Of a stretch of DNA of 64,000 bases, positions 9,339-19,699 are shown piece after piece. Origin of the DNA: Pseudomonas sp. B20(2017). GTDB taxonomy: Bacteria > Pseudomonadota > Gammaproteobacteria > Pseudomonadales > Pseudomonadaceae. The notes under the pieces were generated by a model. That model was not told the origin of the DNA. It was given only the letters and a program-made list of their open reading frames with translations, and ran no database searches. The DNA lies in the NCBI RefSeq assembly GCF_002113125.1, contig NZ_NEJP01000002.1:124001-188000 (forward strand). Direction: 5' to 3'. Positions within the stretch are counted from its first letter, which is position 1; each line of letters starts with the position of its first letter. The position numbers were made by a program, and so were the translations under genes.

Positions 9339-11990
9339 TCAGGCTTCACCGTCCATCCCCGGTTGCGTCTGCAACGGCAGGTGCAGGGTGATGCAGGTGC
9401 CGCGTCCGTCGATGCCGTCGCCGACACTGATCCGCCCGCCATGGGCGCCGACCATACCCTGACAGATCGCCAACCCGAGCCCCGTGCCCTGCCCGCCACG
9501 ATCACCTCGGGCGGCGGTGTAGAACATATCGAAAATTTTCGCTCGCTCATCGACCGGAATCCCCGGCCCTTCATCACTGACCGAGAAAAACACTTCGCTG
9601 TCATCCGCCCCGGCGCGCAATTGCAGACGGCCGTGGGACGGCGAGAATCGGGCGGCGTTTTCCAGCACGTTGACCAGCGCCTGCTCAATCAACGCGGCAT
9701 GCACGTACAACAGCGGCAACTCGGCCGGTACATCGGTGCTCACTTGCAACGACGACAACACCGCCCGCAGACGATTGAGCGCACTGCCGACGATGTCCGC
9801 CGGCGACACCCAGTCCCGCGCCAGCTTCAGGGCGCCGTGGCCGAGACGGGTCATGTCCAGCAGGTTCTGGATGTAACGGTCGAGACGTTCAGCTTCATCG
9901 CGAGTGCCTTCGAGCAGCTCGCGGCGATCCTCCAGCGGGATCGCTTCGCCGAGGGCCAGCAGGCTGTCGATGCTGCCGCGCATCGAGGTCAGCGGCGTGC
10001 GCAGATCGTGGGACACCGAGGCTAGCAAGGCGCTGCGCAGTTGTTCGGTTTCACCGTGCAGGCGCGCGGCTTCCAGATCATCGGCCAATTGCGCCCGGGC
10101 CAGAGCCTGGGCCAGCGGCTGGCTCAACGCGGTCAGCAAACGACGACGCTGGCCGCTCAAGGTCCGGCCCTCTTTGGCGCACACCCCGAGCAGCGCCAGC
10201 GGTCCGTCCTCCACCGACAGCGGCCACCACCACCATCGACCGAATGGCAACGTGCCGGTGCCCATGCCCGCCGGTTGATCGTGTTGCCAGGCCCAGTCGG
10301 CGGCGGCGCGTTCGGATTCGGTGAACTGCAACGGTCCGCCGGTTTCAACTTTCCAGCCGCCCTGCCCGTCGCGATTGAGCAGGCACAGTTGCAGATCGCT
10401 CCAGCCATTGAGGTGTTGCGCGGCGGCGCTGACCACGGCCTGGCGGTCGGTGGCGGCGGTGAGTTTGCGCGACAGGTCGAGCAGTTCGGTGGTCTCTTCC
10501 TGGGTATCGCGCAGCGCCTGCAATTGCCGCCGCTGACGCGCCGCGAGATTGCCGGTGAGCGCCGCCATCAGCAGGAAGAACAGCAACGTCAGCACGTCCT
10601 CTTCGCGCTGGATGCTGAAGGAGAAATTCGGCGGGATGAACAGAAAGTCGTAGGTCAGAAACGACAGCGCCGCACAGGCCAGCGCCGGGCCGAGACTGCT
10701 GCGCACCGCCACCAGGAGCACCGCCGCAAGGAACACCAGCGAAATGTTCGGCAACGGCAGCACGCTGGACACCGCCCACGCCAGCGCACTGGCCAACAGC
10801 GTGGCGACCAGCGCCAGCGCATAGTCGAACCACACCAGCGTCGGCGCTACCCGCGGGCGCGGTTGATGCTGTTCCTGGTCACTGTCCAGCACGTTGATTT
10901 CCAAGCCATGAGCCTGACGCAGCAAACGCGCCGCCAACCCACCGCCGAACAGGCGCCTGCGCAGACGCGGCCGGGACTGGCCGACCAGCACCAGACTCGC
11001 CCTTCGTTCAGCCGCATGCTGGATCAGGGTTTTCGCCACTTCGCCGGCCCGCAACAGCACCACTTCGCCGCCGAGGCGTTCGGCCAGTTGCTGGGCGCTT
11101 TGCAGGCGCAGGCGCGATTGCTCGTCGCGCACGCTGCCGTTATCGACGTGCACCAGACTCCATGGCAGATGTCGCCGCTGGGCGACCCGACTGGCGTGAC
11201 GCACCAGCCGTTCGGCCTGAGCATCGCCATCGACCCCGACCAGCAAGCGCCCGCGCACCGCCGGCGCGGCTTGACCGAGCTGGCGATAGCCCTGAGCGAG
11301 ATCGTTATCCACCTGCGCGGCAGCGGTTTGCATCGCCAGTTCACGCAGCGCAGTGAGGTTGGTCTGGGTGAAAAATGCATCGATCGCCGCGCGGGCCTGC
11401 TCCGGCACGTAGACCTTGCCTTCGCGCAGACGCTCGAGCAACTCCCGGGGCGGCAGGTCGATCAGCAGCAGTTCGTAGGCTTCTTGCAGCACCCAGTCCG
11501 GCAGGGTTTCGCGCACCTGCACGCCGGTGATGCCGCGCACCTGATCGTTGAGACTTTCCAGATGCTGGACGTTGACTGTGGTGTAGACATCGATACCGGC
11601 GGCGAGCAGTTCCTGAATGTCCTGCCAGCGTTTGGCGTGGCGACTGCCGGGGGCGTTGCTGTGAGCGAGTTCGTCGACCAGCACAAGCTTCGGATTGGCG
11701 GCGAGCAGGCCGTCGAGGTCCATTTCTTCAAGCGTCACGCCGCGGTATTCCGAGCGCACCAGCGGCAGTTGCGGCAGGCCGCCAAGCAGCGCTTCGGTTT
11801 CAGCGCGGCCGTGGGTTTCGACCACCCCGGCGATGACTTTCACGCCTTGGCGCAACTGGCTGTGGGCGGCCTGCAACATCGCGTAGGTCTTGCCCACGCC
11901 CGGCGCAGCGCCGAGGAAAACCTTGAGCCGGCCGCGTCCGTCACGGGGCAAGTCTGCTAACAGCGCGTCGGCGCGGCCGGAGTCACTCAT
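9339..11990 (-). CDS. kdpD: KdpD potassium/turgor sensor histidine kinase
   Basis: An 883-residue inner-membrane kinase. The N-terminal KdpD domain has a Walker A GAAPGVGKT (27-35), followed by a Usp-like domain (about 250-370), four closely spaced membrane segments (about 395-490), a GAF-like domain, and a HisKA/HATPase core with SHDLRTPL (about 660) and the G boxes near the C-terminus. It phosphorylates KdpE in response to low potassium. The frame opens to 12080, through an intergenic repeat; the ATG at 11990 matches family starts. The 93-base gap after kdpC holds a hairpin-rich repeat rather than a coding overlap. Confidence 0.96.
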   Translation of the reverse strand: MSDSGRADALLADLPRDGRGRLKVFLGAAPGVGKTYAMLQAAHSQLRQGVKVIAGVVETHGRAETEALLGGLPQLPLVRSEYRGVTLEEMDLDGLLAANPKLVLVDELAHSNAPGSRHAKRWQDIQELLAAGIDVYTTVNVQHLESLNDQVRGITGVQVRETLPDWVLQEAYELLLIDLPPRELLERLREGKVYVPEQARAAIDAFFTQTNLTALRELAMQTAAAQVDNDLAQGYRQLGQAAPAVRGRLLVGVDGDAQAERLVRHASRVAQRRHLPWSLVHVDNGSVRDEQSRLRLQSAQQLAERLGGEVVLLRAGEVAKTLIQHAAERRASLVLVGQSRPRLRRRLFGGGLAARLLRQAHGLEINVLDSDQEQHQPRPRVAPTLVWFDYALALVATLLASALAWAVSSVLPLPNISLVFLAAVLLVAVRSSLGPALACAALSFLTYDFLFIPPNFSFSIQREEDVLTLLFFLLMAALTGNLAARQRRQLQALRDTQEETTELLDLSRKLTAATDRQAVVSAAAQHLNGWSDLQLCLLNRDGQGGWKVETGGPLQFTESERAAADWAWQHDQPAGMGTGTLPFGRWWWWPLSVEDGPLALLGVCAKEGRTLSGQRRRLLTALSQPLAQALARAQLADDLEAARLHGETEQLRSALLASVSHDLRTPLTSMRGSIDSLLALGEAIPLEDRRELLEGTRDEAERLDRYIQNLLDMTRLGHGALKLARDWVSPADIVGSALNRLRAVLSSLQVSTDVPAELPLLYVHAALIEQALVNVLENAARFSPSHGRLQLRAGADDSEVFFSVSDEGPGIPVDERAKIFDMFYTAARGDRGGQGTGLGLAICQGMVGAHGGRISVGDGIDGRGTCITLHLPLQTQPGMDGEA

Positions 11991-12012
11991 GCTTGAAGCT
12001 CTCTCTTCCTGT

Positions 12013-12078
12013 GATCGTTCCCACGTCGAGGCGTCGAACCGTCTGCGTGGGAATGCAGCCCGGGACGCTCTGCGTCCC
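12013..12078. repeat. Hairpin-rich dispersed repeat inside the kdp operon
   Basis: Between kdpC and kdpD. The unit runs GATCGTTCCCACG ... GCGTGGGAATGCAGC and continues into GGGACGC-TCT-GCGTCCC, forming two hairpins. A second copy of the first half occurs in inverted orientation at 62157-62189, so this is a dispersed element and not kdp-specific. It may affect mRNA stability or polarity between the pump genes and the sensor genes. Confidence 0.7.
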
Positions 12079-12083
12079 ATCCA

Positions 12084-12629
12084 TTACAACTTTTCCAGCG
12101 CCGTGTTCAGCGCCAGCACATTCACCACTGGCGGGCCCACCAACGGCTGTTCGATGTGCGCGTCGAGCAGTTGCTGCAAAGTCGCTACCGGCAAATTACG
12201 CGCTGCCGCAACACGCGCCAGTTGATAGGCAATCGCCGCCGGTGGCAAGTGCGGATCGAGACCGCTGCCGGAGGTGGTCAACAGCGCCAGCGGCACCGGG
12301 CCCTGACCGGGCACCTGCAGCTTGTTGGCGTCATCGATCACCCGAGTGGCCAGCGCCGGGTTGCTCGGCGACAGGTTGCTCGCGCTGCTCGACACGGTGG
12401 CAAAGGCACCGGCCGAAGGACGTGGATGAAACCAGGCATCGCCGACAAAATCCTGAGCGATCAGCGACGAGCCGCGCACCTTGCCTTCGGCATCGCGCAC
12501 CAGGCTGCCGTTGGCCTGCTCGGGGAAGGCGACCTGGGCAACCCCGGTCACCACCAGTGGATAGGCAACGCCGGTGACCAGGGTCATCAGCACCAGCAGG
12601 CTCAGGGCCGGACGGATCATTGTGGACAT
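12084..12629 (-). CDS. kdpC: KdpC subunit of the K+-transporting ATPase
   Basis: A 181-residue inner-membrane subunit with a single N-terminal membrane helix (about 8-28) and a periplasmic domain, including the family motifs LIAQDF, FHPRPSA and SNLSPSNP, and the terminal DPHLPPAA region. KdpC stabilises the KdpA-KdpB complex. The frame opens at 12674, but the ATG at 12629 has GAGG upstream and matches family starts. Confidence 0.96.
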   Translation of the reverse strand: MSTMIRPALSLLVLMTLVTGVAYPLVVTGVAQVAFPEQANGSLVRDAEGKVRGSSLIAQDFVGDAWFHPRPSAGAFATVSSSASNLSPSNPALATRVIDDANKLQVPGQGPVPLALLTTSGSGLDPHLPPAAIAYQLARVAAARNLPVATLQQLLDAHIEQPLVGPPVVNVLALNTALEKL

Positions 12630-12686
12630 TTCGAAATCCTCGAATTCGTGCTTGAAGCGGTGTGCCCGGCACACCGCTGTTCAGAT

Positions 12687-14753
12687 TCAAACCAGATGCA
12701 ACGCCGTCAACAGCATGTCGATCGCCTTGATCCCCACAAACGGCACCAGAATCCCGCCCAGGCCATAGATCAGCAGATTGCGACGCAGCAACGCCGCCGC
12801 ACTCGCCGCCTGCACCCGCACACCGCGCAGGGCCAGCGGAATCAGCACGACGATGATCAGAGCATTGAAGACGATGGCCGACAGGATCGCGCTCTGCGGA
12901 CTGCTCAACTGCATGATGTTCAGCACGCCCAGTTGCGGGTAGATCGCGGCAAACAGCGCCGGCAGGATCGCAAAGTACTTGGCCACGTCGTTGGCGATGG
13001 AAAAGGTCGTCAGCGCACCACGGGTCACCAGCAATTCCTTGCCGATCTGCACCACGTCCAGCAGCTTGGTCGGGTCGCTGTCGAGGTCGACCATGTTGGC
13101 CGCTTCGCGCGCGGCTTGCGTGCCGTCGTTCATCGCCATGCCGACGTCAGCCTGGGCCAGCGCCGGGGCATCGTTGGCGCCGTCGCCGCACATCGCGACC
13201 AGCCGACCATCGTTCTGCTCGTGACGGATGCGCGCCAGTTTTTTCTCCGGTGTAGCTTCGGCCAGTACGTCGTCGACGCCTGCTTCAGCGGCAATCGCGG
13301 CGGCAGTCAGCGGGTTGTCGCCGGTGACCATCACCGTGCGGATCCCCAGCTTGCGCAGCTCGGCGAAACGCTCGCGGATGCCCGGCTTGACCACGTCTTT
13401 CAGGTGGATCGCACCGAGCAGTTTGCCGTCGGCGCAGACCAGCAACGGGGTCCCGCCGCTCTGGGCGATCTTGTCGATTTCCCGGGACAGCGCCGGGGCC
13501 AGATCCTTGCGTTGTTGACCGAGGAAGGCCAGCAGCGAATCCACCGCGCCCTTGCGGAATACACGGCCCTGATAGTCGACACCGGACAAGCGGGTTTCCG
13601 CACTGAACGGTACGGCGGTCAGGGTTTCCGGCGAAGGTTCCGGCTGTGGATTGGTGCCGCGCAGGTACTCGACGATGGACTTGCCTTCGGCAGTTTCGTC
13701 GGCCAGCGAGGCAAACAGCGCGCCTTCGGCCAGCTCACGGGCATTCACGCCCGGCGCCGCATAGACCGCGCTGCAACGACGGTTGCCGAAAGTGATGGTG
13801 CCGGTCTTGTCCAGCAGCAAAACATGCACGTCACCCGCCGCCTCCACCGCGCGACCGGACTTGGCGATCACGTTCAGGCGCACCAGACGATCCATCCCGG
13901 CAATACCGATCGCCGACAGCAGACCGCCAATGGTGGTCGGAATCAGCGTGACCAATAACGCCACCAGAAACACCAGCGGCAGGCTGCCGTTGGCGAAGTG
14001 GGCGAACGGCTGCAGGGTCACGACCACCAGCAGAAAGATCAGGGTCAGGCCGATCAGCAGGATGTCCAGCGCCACTTCGTTCGGGGTCTTCTGGCGTTTG
14101 GCACCTTCGACCAGCGCAATCATGCGGTCGAGGGTCGATTCACCGGGGTTGGCGGTGATCTTCACCAGCAACCAGTCGGACACCAGCCGGGTGTTGCCGG
14201 TGACGGCGGAACGGTCGCCGCCGGACTCACGAATCACCGGCGCGGATTCACCGGTAATTGCGGCTTCGTTAACGGCCGCGATGCCTTCGATGACCTCGGC
14301 ATCACCGGGGATCATTTCCCCGGCTTCGACGCGCACCACATCGCCCTTGCGCAGGCTGGTGGCCGGCACGACCTGGAAGCTGCCGTTGGCCAGTTTGCGT
14401 CGGGCGCTGAGGCCTTCGCTGCCAGCCTTGAGGCTGTCGGCGCGGGCCTTGCCGCGACCTTCGGCGAGCGCTTCGGCGAAGTTGGCGAACAGCACGGTGA
14501 ACCACAGCCACAGGGCGATTTGTGCGGCAACGAAAGTCGGCACGCTGCTGTCGGGAATGAAACACAGCACGGTGGTCAGGATCGCCGTGAGTTCCACCAC
14601 CAGCATCACCGGCGAGCGCTGCAACTGGCGCGGGTCGAGCTTGACGAAGGCTTGCACCAGCGCCGGACGCCACAGGGCGCTGATCGCGGTTTTCGGAGCT
14701 TCTGCCGACTTGGCAGCTGCCGCTGGTTTTGAAGCTGGAACATGCATATTCAT
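12687..14753 (-). CDS. kdpB: KdpB ATPase subunit
   Basis: A 688-residue P-type ATPase that energises potassium uptake through KdpA. The phosphorylation site DKTGTIT (about 315), the actuator TGES motif and the hinge [10 protein letters not shown] are all present, with seven predicted membrane helices. The start follows kdpA by 10 bases, indicating tight coupling. Full length with no disrupted motif. Confidence 0.97.
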   Translation of the reverse strand: MNMHVPASKPAAAAKSAEAPKTAISALWRPALVQAFVKLDPRQLQRSPVMLVVELTAILTTVLCFIPDSSVPTFVAAQIALWLWFTVLFANFAEALAEGRGKARADSLKAGSEGLSARRKLANGSFQVVPATSLRKGDVVRVEAGEMIPGDAEVIEGIAAVNEAAITGESAPVIRESGGDRSAVTGNTRLVSDWLLVKITANPGESTLDRMIALVEGAKRQKTPNEVALDILLIGLTLIFLLVVVTLQPFAHFANGSLPLVFLVALLVTLIPTTIGGLLSAIGIAGMDRLVRLNVIAKSGRAVEAAGDVHVLLLDKTGTITFGNRRCSAVYAAPGVNARELAEGALFASLADETAEGKSIVEYLRGTNPQPEPSPETLTAVPFSAETRLSGVDYQGRVFRKGAVDSLLAFLGQQRKDLAPALSREIDKIAQSGGTPLLVCADGKLLGAIHLKDVVKPGIRERFAELRKLGIRTVMVTGDNPLTAAAIAAEAGVDDVLAEATPEKKLARIRHEQNDGRLVAMCGDGANDAPALAQADVGMAMNDGTQAAREAANMVDLDSDPTKLLDVVQIGKELLVTRGALTTFSIANDVAKYFAILPALFAAIYPQLGVLNIMQLSSPQSAILSAIVFNALIIVVLIPLALRGVRVQAASAAALLRRNLLIYGLGGILVPFVGIKAIDMLLTALHLV

Positions 14754-14763
14754 GATGGATTCC

Positions 14764-16458
14764 TTAGAAGCCCATGCTCAGGTGTTCGGCAATCGGGCCG
14801 AGCGCCAGGGTCGGCAAGAAGGTCAGGCCGCCCACCAGCAAAATGGTCACGGTCAACAGGGTCACGAACAGCGGGCCGTGGGTCGGGAAGCTGTTCTGGC
14901 CGATCGGTGCGGTTTTCTTCATCGCCAGGCTGCCGGCCAAAGCCAGTACCGGGAGGATGTAGCCGAAGCGGCCGATCAACATGCCCAGGCCGAGCATCAG
15001 ATTGTGGAACGCAGTGTTGGCGCCGAAGCCGCCGAACGCCGAACCGTTGTTGGCACTGGCCGAGGTGTAGGCGTAGAGCAATTGACTGAAACCGTGCGGG
15101 CCGGGATTGCTCACCGCCGCCACCGGACCCGGCAGGCTCGCGGCAATCGCGCCCAGCACCAGCACGCCAACCGGCATCACCAGCAGGGTGACGACAAGCA
15201 GTTGCACTTCACGGGCCTGGAGTTTCTTGCCGAGGTATTCCGGGGTGCGGCCGATCATCAGGCCGGCGAGGAATACCGCGATCAGCACGTTCAGCAACAT
15301 GCCGTAGAGGCCCGCGCCGACGCCGCCGAAGATCACTTCGCCGACCATCATGTTGACCAGCGCGACCATGCCGGTGAGCGGGTTGAGGCTGTCATGCGTG
15401 CCGTTGACCGAACCGTTCGACGCCGCGGTGGTGGTCACCGACCAGAGCACGGTGGCCGTAGTGCCGAAGCGCGCTTCCTTGCCTTCCAGCGGTGCAGTCT
15501 GTTCGACGGCGACGTTGTTCAAGGCAGGGTTTGGCTGGTACTCGGCCCACAGCGAAGTGGCGCCGCCGATGATGAACAGCGCGAGCATGCAGCCGATGAT
15601 GGCGCGGCTCTGACGCAGATCCTTCACGTAGTGCCCGAAGGTGAATACCAGCGCCACCGGGATCAGGATGATCGACGCGACTTCGAACAGGTTGCTCCAC
15701 GCGGTCGGGTTCTCAAACGGGTGCGCCGAGTTGACGCCGAAGAAACCACCGCCGTTGGTGCCCAGTTGCTTGATCGCAATCTGGCTGGCGGCCGGGCCGA
15801 GCGGGATGACTTGGTCAACGCCCTGCATCGTCACAGCATTCACGTATTGCGCGAAGGTCTGCGGCACGCCCTGCCACACCAGGTACAGCGCCAGCAGCAG
15901 GCACAGCGGCAGCAGGCCGTAGAGAGTGGCGCGGGTCATGTCGACCCAGAAGTTGCCGAGGGTTTTGGTGGACTTGCGCCCAATGCCACGGCACAGCGCA
16001 ACCAGCACAGCGAGGCCGGTGGCGGCACTGACGAAGTTCTGCACGGTGAGGCCGACCATCTGGCTCAGGTAGCTGAGCGACGCTTCGCCGCTGTAGGCCT
16101 GCCAGTTGGTGTTGGTCATGAAGCTGACGGCGGTGTTGAACGCGAGGGTCCACTCCTGGCCCGGCAGGTTTTGCGGGTTCAGCGGCAGGTGATCCTGAAA
16201 CAGCAGGATCGCGAACAGCAGCAGAAAACCAGCGAGGTTGAATGCCAGCAGCGCCAGCGTGTATTTCTGCCAGCTCTGTTCGTCCTGCGGATTGACCCCG
16301 GCAATGCGGTAACAGCCGCGTTCGACCGGGCCGAGAATCGGCGTCAGCCAGGTGCGCTGACCCTCCATCACCTTGTAGTAGAAGCGCCCGAGGAACGGCG
16401 CCGGCAGCAAGACCACCGCGAAGAATGCGAGGATCAGCCAATAGTCATAACTGTGCAT
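14764..16458 (-). CDS. kdpA: KdpA potassium-channel-like subunit
   Basis: A 564-residue polytopic membrane protein that carries the potassium selectivity filter of the Kdp pump. The four degenerate filter loops are visible, for example [23 protein letters not shown] and [10 protein letters not shown]. The open frame extends to 16650, but the start at 16458 (MHSYDYW) fits the family and lies 8 bases after kdpF. No defect seen. Confidence 0.97.
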   Translation of the reverse strand: MHSYDYWLILAFFAVVLLPAPFLGRFYYKVMEGQRTWLTPILGPVERGCYRIAGVNPQDEQSWQKYTLALLAFNLAGFLLLFAILLFQDHLPLNPQNLPGQEWTLAFNTAVSFMTNTNWQAYSGEASLSYLSQMVGLTVQNFVSAATGLAVLVALCRGIGRKSTKTLGNFWVDMTRATLYGLLPLCLLLALYLVWQGVPQTFAQYVNAVTMQGVDQVIPLGPAASQIAIKQLGTNGGGFFGVNSAHPFENPTAWSNLFEVASIILIPVALVFTFGHYVKDLRQSRAIIGCMLALFIIGGATSLWAEYQPNPALNNVAVEQTAPLEGKEARFGTTATVLWSVTTTAASNGSVNGTHDSLNPLTGMVALVNMMVGEVIFGGVGAGLYGMLLNVLIAVFLAGLMIGRTPEYLGKKLQAREVQLLVVTLLVMPVGVLVLGAIAASLPGPVAAVSNPGPHGFSQLLYAYTSASANNGSAFGGFGANTAFHNLMLGLGMLIGRFGYILPVLALAGSLAMKKTAPIGQNSFPTHGPLFVTLLTVTILLVGGLTFLPTLALGPIAEHLSMGF

Positions 16459-16466
16459 AGCCGCTC

Positions 16467-16556
16467 CTAAGTCCGATCCGCGCGCAACAGCGCAACCAAC
16501 AGATAAATGAACAGCCCCACTGCCAGCAGCAGTGACACCCCGTCCAGAACGCTCAT
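16467..16556 (-). CDS. kdpF: KdpF small subunit
   Basis: A 29-residue single-helix protein (MSVLDGVSLLLAVGLFIYLL followed by a short basic end), the usual first gene of kdpFABC. KdpF sits beside KdpA and stabilises the complex. GGAG lies upstream of the ATG at 16556. The same frame stays open to 16742, but that extension runs into a REPIN and is not coding. Confidence 0.9.
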   Translation of the reverse strand: MSVLDGVSLLLAVGLFIYLLVALLRADRT

Positions 16557-16974
16557 GGAAGATCTCCGTGTTACGGCGTATTGCCGCGATTGGAGGCATT
16601 GTCGGAAAGGAGGCTGTAAAGGAACGAGAGCGAGGGTGTGTGCAGGGCATAAAGAAAGCGTAAAGAGTGGGTTTACGCGGGCGTTACAGCAACTCTTTTG
16701 CGCCGTCAGGCCGGGCCTCTTCGCGAGCAAGCCCGCTCCCACAGGGGTATGCGTTGTTTGGACAAGCGCATTTCAAAATGTGGGAGCGGGCTTGCCCGCG
16801 AAGACGGCAGCACAAACAGCATCGCACCCAACTGGCGCACAATTTTGTGGGCATTGCGCCGCGAACATCCCCGATACGACAGCTTTCAGCCTATTACGAC
16901 CCACCAATACAAAATGGCACGCCCACTGCACACGACCTTCCCCGAGCTTTCCAAACCGTTCAGGGAGCAAACGC
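16557..16974. other. Divergent kdpF / permease intergenic region
   Basis: 418 bases without a gene. It must hold the kdp promoter and KdpE site on the minus side and the permease promoter on the plus side, with a REPIN (16719-16803) between them. I could not place a convincing -35/-10 or KdpE box by eye. Confidence 0.6.
16719..16803. repeat. REPIN, copy 3
   Basis: Inverted REP arms at 16719-16743 and 16779-16803 with the variant core GTGGGAGCGGGCTTGCCCGCG, 35 bases apart. The central bases are CCCG/CGGG, a sub-variant of the other three copies. Confidence 0.9.
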
Positions 16975-18339
16975 ATGAACACACAACTCAAACCCACGCT
17001 GGGCACGTTGCACCTGTGGGGCATCGCGGTGGGGCTGGTGATTTCCGGGGAGTATTTCGGCTGGAGTTATGGCTGGGGCGTCGCGGGGACACTGGGCTTT
17101 CTGGTGACGTCATTTATGGTCGCGACCATGTACACCTGCTTCATCTTCAGCTTCACCGAATTGACCACGGCGATCCCCCACGCGGGCGGGCCGTTCGCCT
17201 ACAGTCGCCGCGCCTTCGGTGAGAAAGGTGGGTTGATCGCCGGACTGGCGACGCTGATCGAATTCGTCTTCGCCCCGCCGGCGATTGCCCTGGCGATTGG
17301 CGCGTACCTGAACGTGCAGTTCCCGGCACTTGATCCGAAACACGCGGCGGTCGGCGCGTACATCGTGTTCATGGGTCTGAATATTCTTGGCGTGAAACTG
17401 GCCGCGACCTTCGAGTTGATCGTCTGCGTCCTGGCCGTCGCCGAGCTATTGGTGTTCATGGGCGTGGTCGCCCCGGCGTTCAGTTTCAGCAACTTTGCGC
17501 TCAATGGCTGGGCCGGCTCGGACATCTTCGGTGCTCCTGCGATTGCCGGGATGTTCGCGGCGATTCCGTTTGCGATCTGGTTTTTCCTCGCCATCGAAGG
17601 CGCAGCCATGGCGGCCGAAGAAGCCAAGGACCCGAAACGCACGATTCCCAAGGCCTACATCAGCGGTATTCTGACCCTGGTGTTGCTGGCCATGGGCGTG
17701 ATGTTCTTCGCCGGCGGCGTCGGCGACTGGCGCATCCTGTCGAACATCAACGACCCGCTGCCTCAGGCAATGAAAACCGTGGTCGGTGACAACTCCGGCT
17801 GGCTGCACATGCTGGTGTGGATCGGTCTGTTCGGGCTGGTGGCGAGTTTCCACGGGATCATTCTCGGCTACTCGCGGCAATTCTTCGCCCTCGCCCGCGC
17901 CGGTTACCTGCCCGCCTCGCTGGCAAAGCTGTCGCGCTTCCAGACCCCGCACCGGGCGATCATCGCCGGCGGAGTGATCGGTATCGCGGCGATCTACAGT
18001 GACGGCCTGATCAACCTCGGCGGCATGACCCTCACCGCCGCGATGATCACCATGGCGGTGTTCGGCGCGATCGTGATGTACATCATGAGCATGCTCAGCC
18101 TGTTCAAACTGCGCCGCAGCGAACCGAATCTCGAACGTACCTTCCGGGCTCCGTGCTATCCGCTCGTTCCCATGATTGCACTGGTGCTGGCCGTGGTGTG
18201 CCTGGTGGCGATGGCCTGGTTCAATGCGCTGATCGGGCTGATCTTTCTCGGCTTCATGGCAGTCGGTTTCGGCTACTTCCTGTTGACCGGCCAATTGCGC
18301 GCCAACGCCCCGGCAGACGCCATGCTCACCGGACTGTAA
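16975..18339 (+). CDS. eat: Amino-acid/polyamine-type permease, probably ethanolamine permease
   Basis: A 454-residue inner-membrane transporter with about 12 predicted membrane segments, of the APC superfamily. The opening LGTLHLWGIAVGLVISGEYFGWSYGW and the AEEAKDPKRTIPKAYI loop after helix 6 resemble proton-coupled ethanolamine permeases. No eutBC ammonia-lyase genes are adjacent, so the substrate call rests on similarity alone; another small amine or amino acid is possible. The start at 16975 has AGGGAG upstream. The frame opens much earlier (16507) but that part overlaps kdpF antisense and a REPIN. Confidence 0.75.
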   Translation: MNTQLKPTLGTLHLWGIAVGLVISGEYFGWSYGWGVAGTLGFLVTSFMVATMYTCFIFSFTELTTAIPHAGGPFAYSRRAFGEKGGLIAGLATLIEFVFAPPAIALAIGAYLNVQFPALDPKHAAVGAYIVFMGLNILGVKLAATFELIVCVLAVAELLVFMGVVAPAFSFSNFALNGWAGSDIFGAPAIAGMFAAIPFAIWFFLAIEGAAMAAEEAKDPKRTIPKAYISGILTLVLLAMGVMFFAGGVGDWRILSNINDPLPQAMKTVVGDNSGWLHMLVWIGLFGLVASFHGIILGYSRQFFALARAGYLPASLAKLSRFQTPHRAIIAGGVIGIAAIYSDGLINLGGMTLTAAMITMAVFGAIVMYIMSMLSLFKLRRSEPNLERTFRAPCYPLVPMIALVLAVVCLVAMAWFNALIGLIFLGFMAVGFGYFLLTGQLRANAPADAMLTGL

Positions 18340-18458
18340 ACCGCCAGGGGCATAACCGGCCTAGAATGGAACCACTGCGAATGCACTTCGCTCAAAGTGG
18401 TATGCAGCGTTGCACGGCGAAACCCTCGCCCGTCGACCTGTCTTTAAGGAGAGCCGTT

Positions 18459-18626
18459 ATGCCCTGGTATGCCTGGTTGATTCTGGTCGTTGCAATCGGC
18501 TCGATCGTCGGCGGTCTGATGATGTTGCGTGACACCGCCAACAAGGTCGAACTGACCGATGAACAACGCAAGCGCGTCGCTGAACGCAATGCCGAAGCGG
18601 ACATCAAGGACGCGCGGGACCGCTGA
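18459..18626 (+). CDS. DUF2897 small membrane protein
   Basis: A 55-residue protein with one N-terminal membrane helix (WYAWLILVVAIGSIVGGLMML) followed by a charged helical tail ending in DIKDARDR. Matches the DUF2897 family of short Pseudomonas membrane proteins with no known role. AAGGAGAG lies seven bases before the ATG, and a strong terminator follows at once, so this is a real, independently terminated gene. Confidence 0.8.
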   Translation: MPWYAWLILVVAIGSIVGGLMMLRDTANKVELTDEQRKRVAERNAEADIKDARDR

Positions 18627-18629
18627 ACG

Positions 18630-18667
18630 AAAAACCCCGCCTGAATTCGGCGGGGTTTGTTTTTTGT
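18630..18667. terminator. Bidirectional intrinsic terminator
   Basis: AAACCCCGCC - TGAATTC-type loop - GGCGGGGTTT followed by a T-rich tract on the plus strand and an equivalent T run on the minus strand. It serves the DUF2897 gene and the convergent DUF1989 gene. Confidence 0.9.
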
Positions 18668-18672
18668 GGTGA

Positions 18673-19524
18673 TTACTTTTCCCAGTCAGCCTTGGCAATG
18701 TGCAAGCCATGCAGGCCTTTGTACGCCGCACGTTCCGGCTGGCTCCAGCCTTCGAGCAGCGCATCGTCCAGACGATAGATTTCCACCCCGAGCGGGCGGC
18801 ACACGGTCAGCGGATCCTGTGCGTCCGGCCCCCACATCGCCAAAGACAAGTCACCACCCGGACAGGTCGACAACGCGCACAGCAAGTCGATTTCGGCGAA
18901 GAACTCCAGGTAATCGCCCTTCTGTGCCGGGCAGGCCTTCATGAAATACAGGTCATCGTGATTCAGGCCGGTGCACTGGAAGATGTTCAGCACGTCATGC
19001 ACATCGAACTCGGTCAGGCCATGGGGCAACACGGCGCGGGTCAGGTTGGAATGGCAGTGATGATGGAAATCCTCGCCGGTGAGCATTTTGTTCACATAAG
19101 GATCGCAGCGCGTGCCGAGCAAATCGTGCAGGCGCCCGCCGTGCTCGTCGATGCCATAGTCGGCGAGGCTGTCATCGGTGATGGTCACCAGAGGTCGCAG
19201 AAAAGGCAGGTTCGACCAGAGGCGATCGTGGGTGCTGACATGCGCGCCCTGTAGTTGCCGGGTGCGCGCCGCCCACATCCGCTCACGCGGATCGTGTGCG
19301 TTCCACACATTGAAATCGCCCACCTGGGGCCCGACCGGTGTGGTGACACGAAACACATGCCCTGCCGGAACATGCCAGGCACGCCCGGTGCGGATCGGTA
19401 CTTCGAATTGTTCGATCAGCGTGCGCCCGTCCTTGCGGTCGCGAATCCGTTCGTAGAAAGGTGTATTGACCTGTAACGCCGAGCCTTTGCTGACCTGATA
19501 GGCGGCCGGGTAGTCTTTGTACAT
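18673..19524 (-). CDS. DUF1989 (urea carboxylase-associated type) protein
   Basis: A 283-residue protein of the DUF1989 family. Conserved family features seen are TPVGPQVGDFNVWN (about 80), CHSNLTRAVLP, the NIFQCTGLN stretch and CPAQKGDYLEFFAEIDLLCALSTCP near the C-terminus. The family includes the two subunits of carboxyguanidine deiminase (CgdA/CgdB), but there is no urea or guanidine carboxylase nearby and this protein is longer than those, so the substrate is unknown. The start at 19524 has AGGAGA upstream. Divergent from a TetR gene and downstream (convergent) of an amine permease, which hints at use of a nitrogen compound. Confidence 0.82.
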   Translation of the reverse strand: MYKDYPAAYQVSKGSALQVNTPFYERIRDRKDGRTLIEQFEVPIRTGRAWHVPAGHVFRVTTPVGPQVGDFNVWNAHDPRERMWAARTRQLQGAHVSTHDRLWSNLPFLRPLVTITDDSLADYGIDEHGGRLHDLLGTRCDPYVNKMLTGEDFHHHCHSNLTRAVLPHGLTEFDVHDVLNIFQCTGLNHDDLYFMKACPAQKGDYLEFFAEIDLLCALSTCPGGDLSLAMWGPDAQDPLTVCRPLGVEIYRLDDALLEGWSQPERAAYKGLHGLHIAKADWEK

Positions 19525-19580
19525 GATTCTCCTGCTCCTCAAGTGATGGCAACTTTGCAAGCTGCAACCACTATCCGTGC

Positions 19581-19596
19581 CAACCGTTTATGGTTG
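19581..19596. promoter_or_regulatory. Inverted repeat between the DUF1989 and TetR genes
   Basis: CAACC-GTTTAT-GGTTG, a 5-bp inverted repeat in the 175-base divergent region, 57 bases from the DUF1989 start. Candidate operator; no bound protein can be assigned. Confidence 0.3.
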
Positions 19597-19699
19597 TTAC
19601 GAACTTGTTGGATTCATCGGCAGGCTTTTTAGAAGTAGAAGTACAGTCACCATTCAATTTGCATTGGTTAAGATGGCGGTCTTGTTGCGGAGAGTTTAA

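Noticed and set aside
10041..11960. A 639-codon plus-strand frame antisense to kdpD
   Set aside because: Same antisense signature; kdpD has all of its domains intact.
13783..16470. An 895-codon plus-strand frame antisense to kdpB/kdpA
   Set aside because: Low-complexity Arg/Gln/His-rich translation typical of an antisense shadow.
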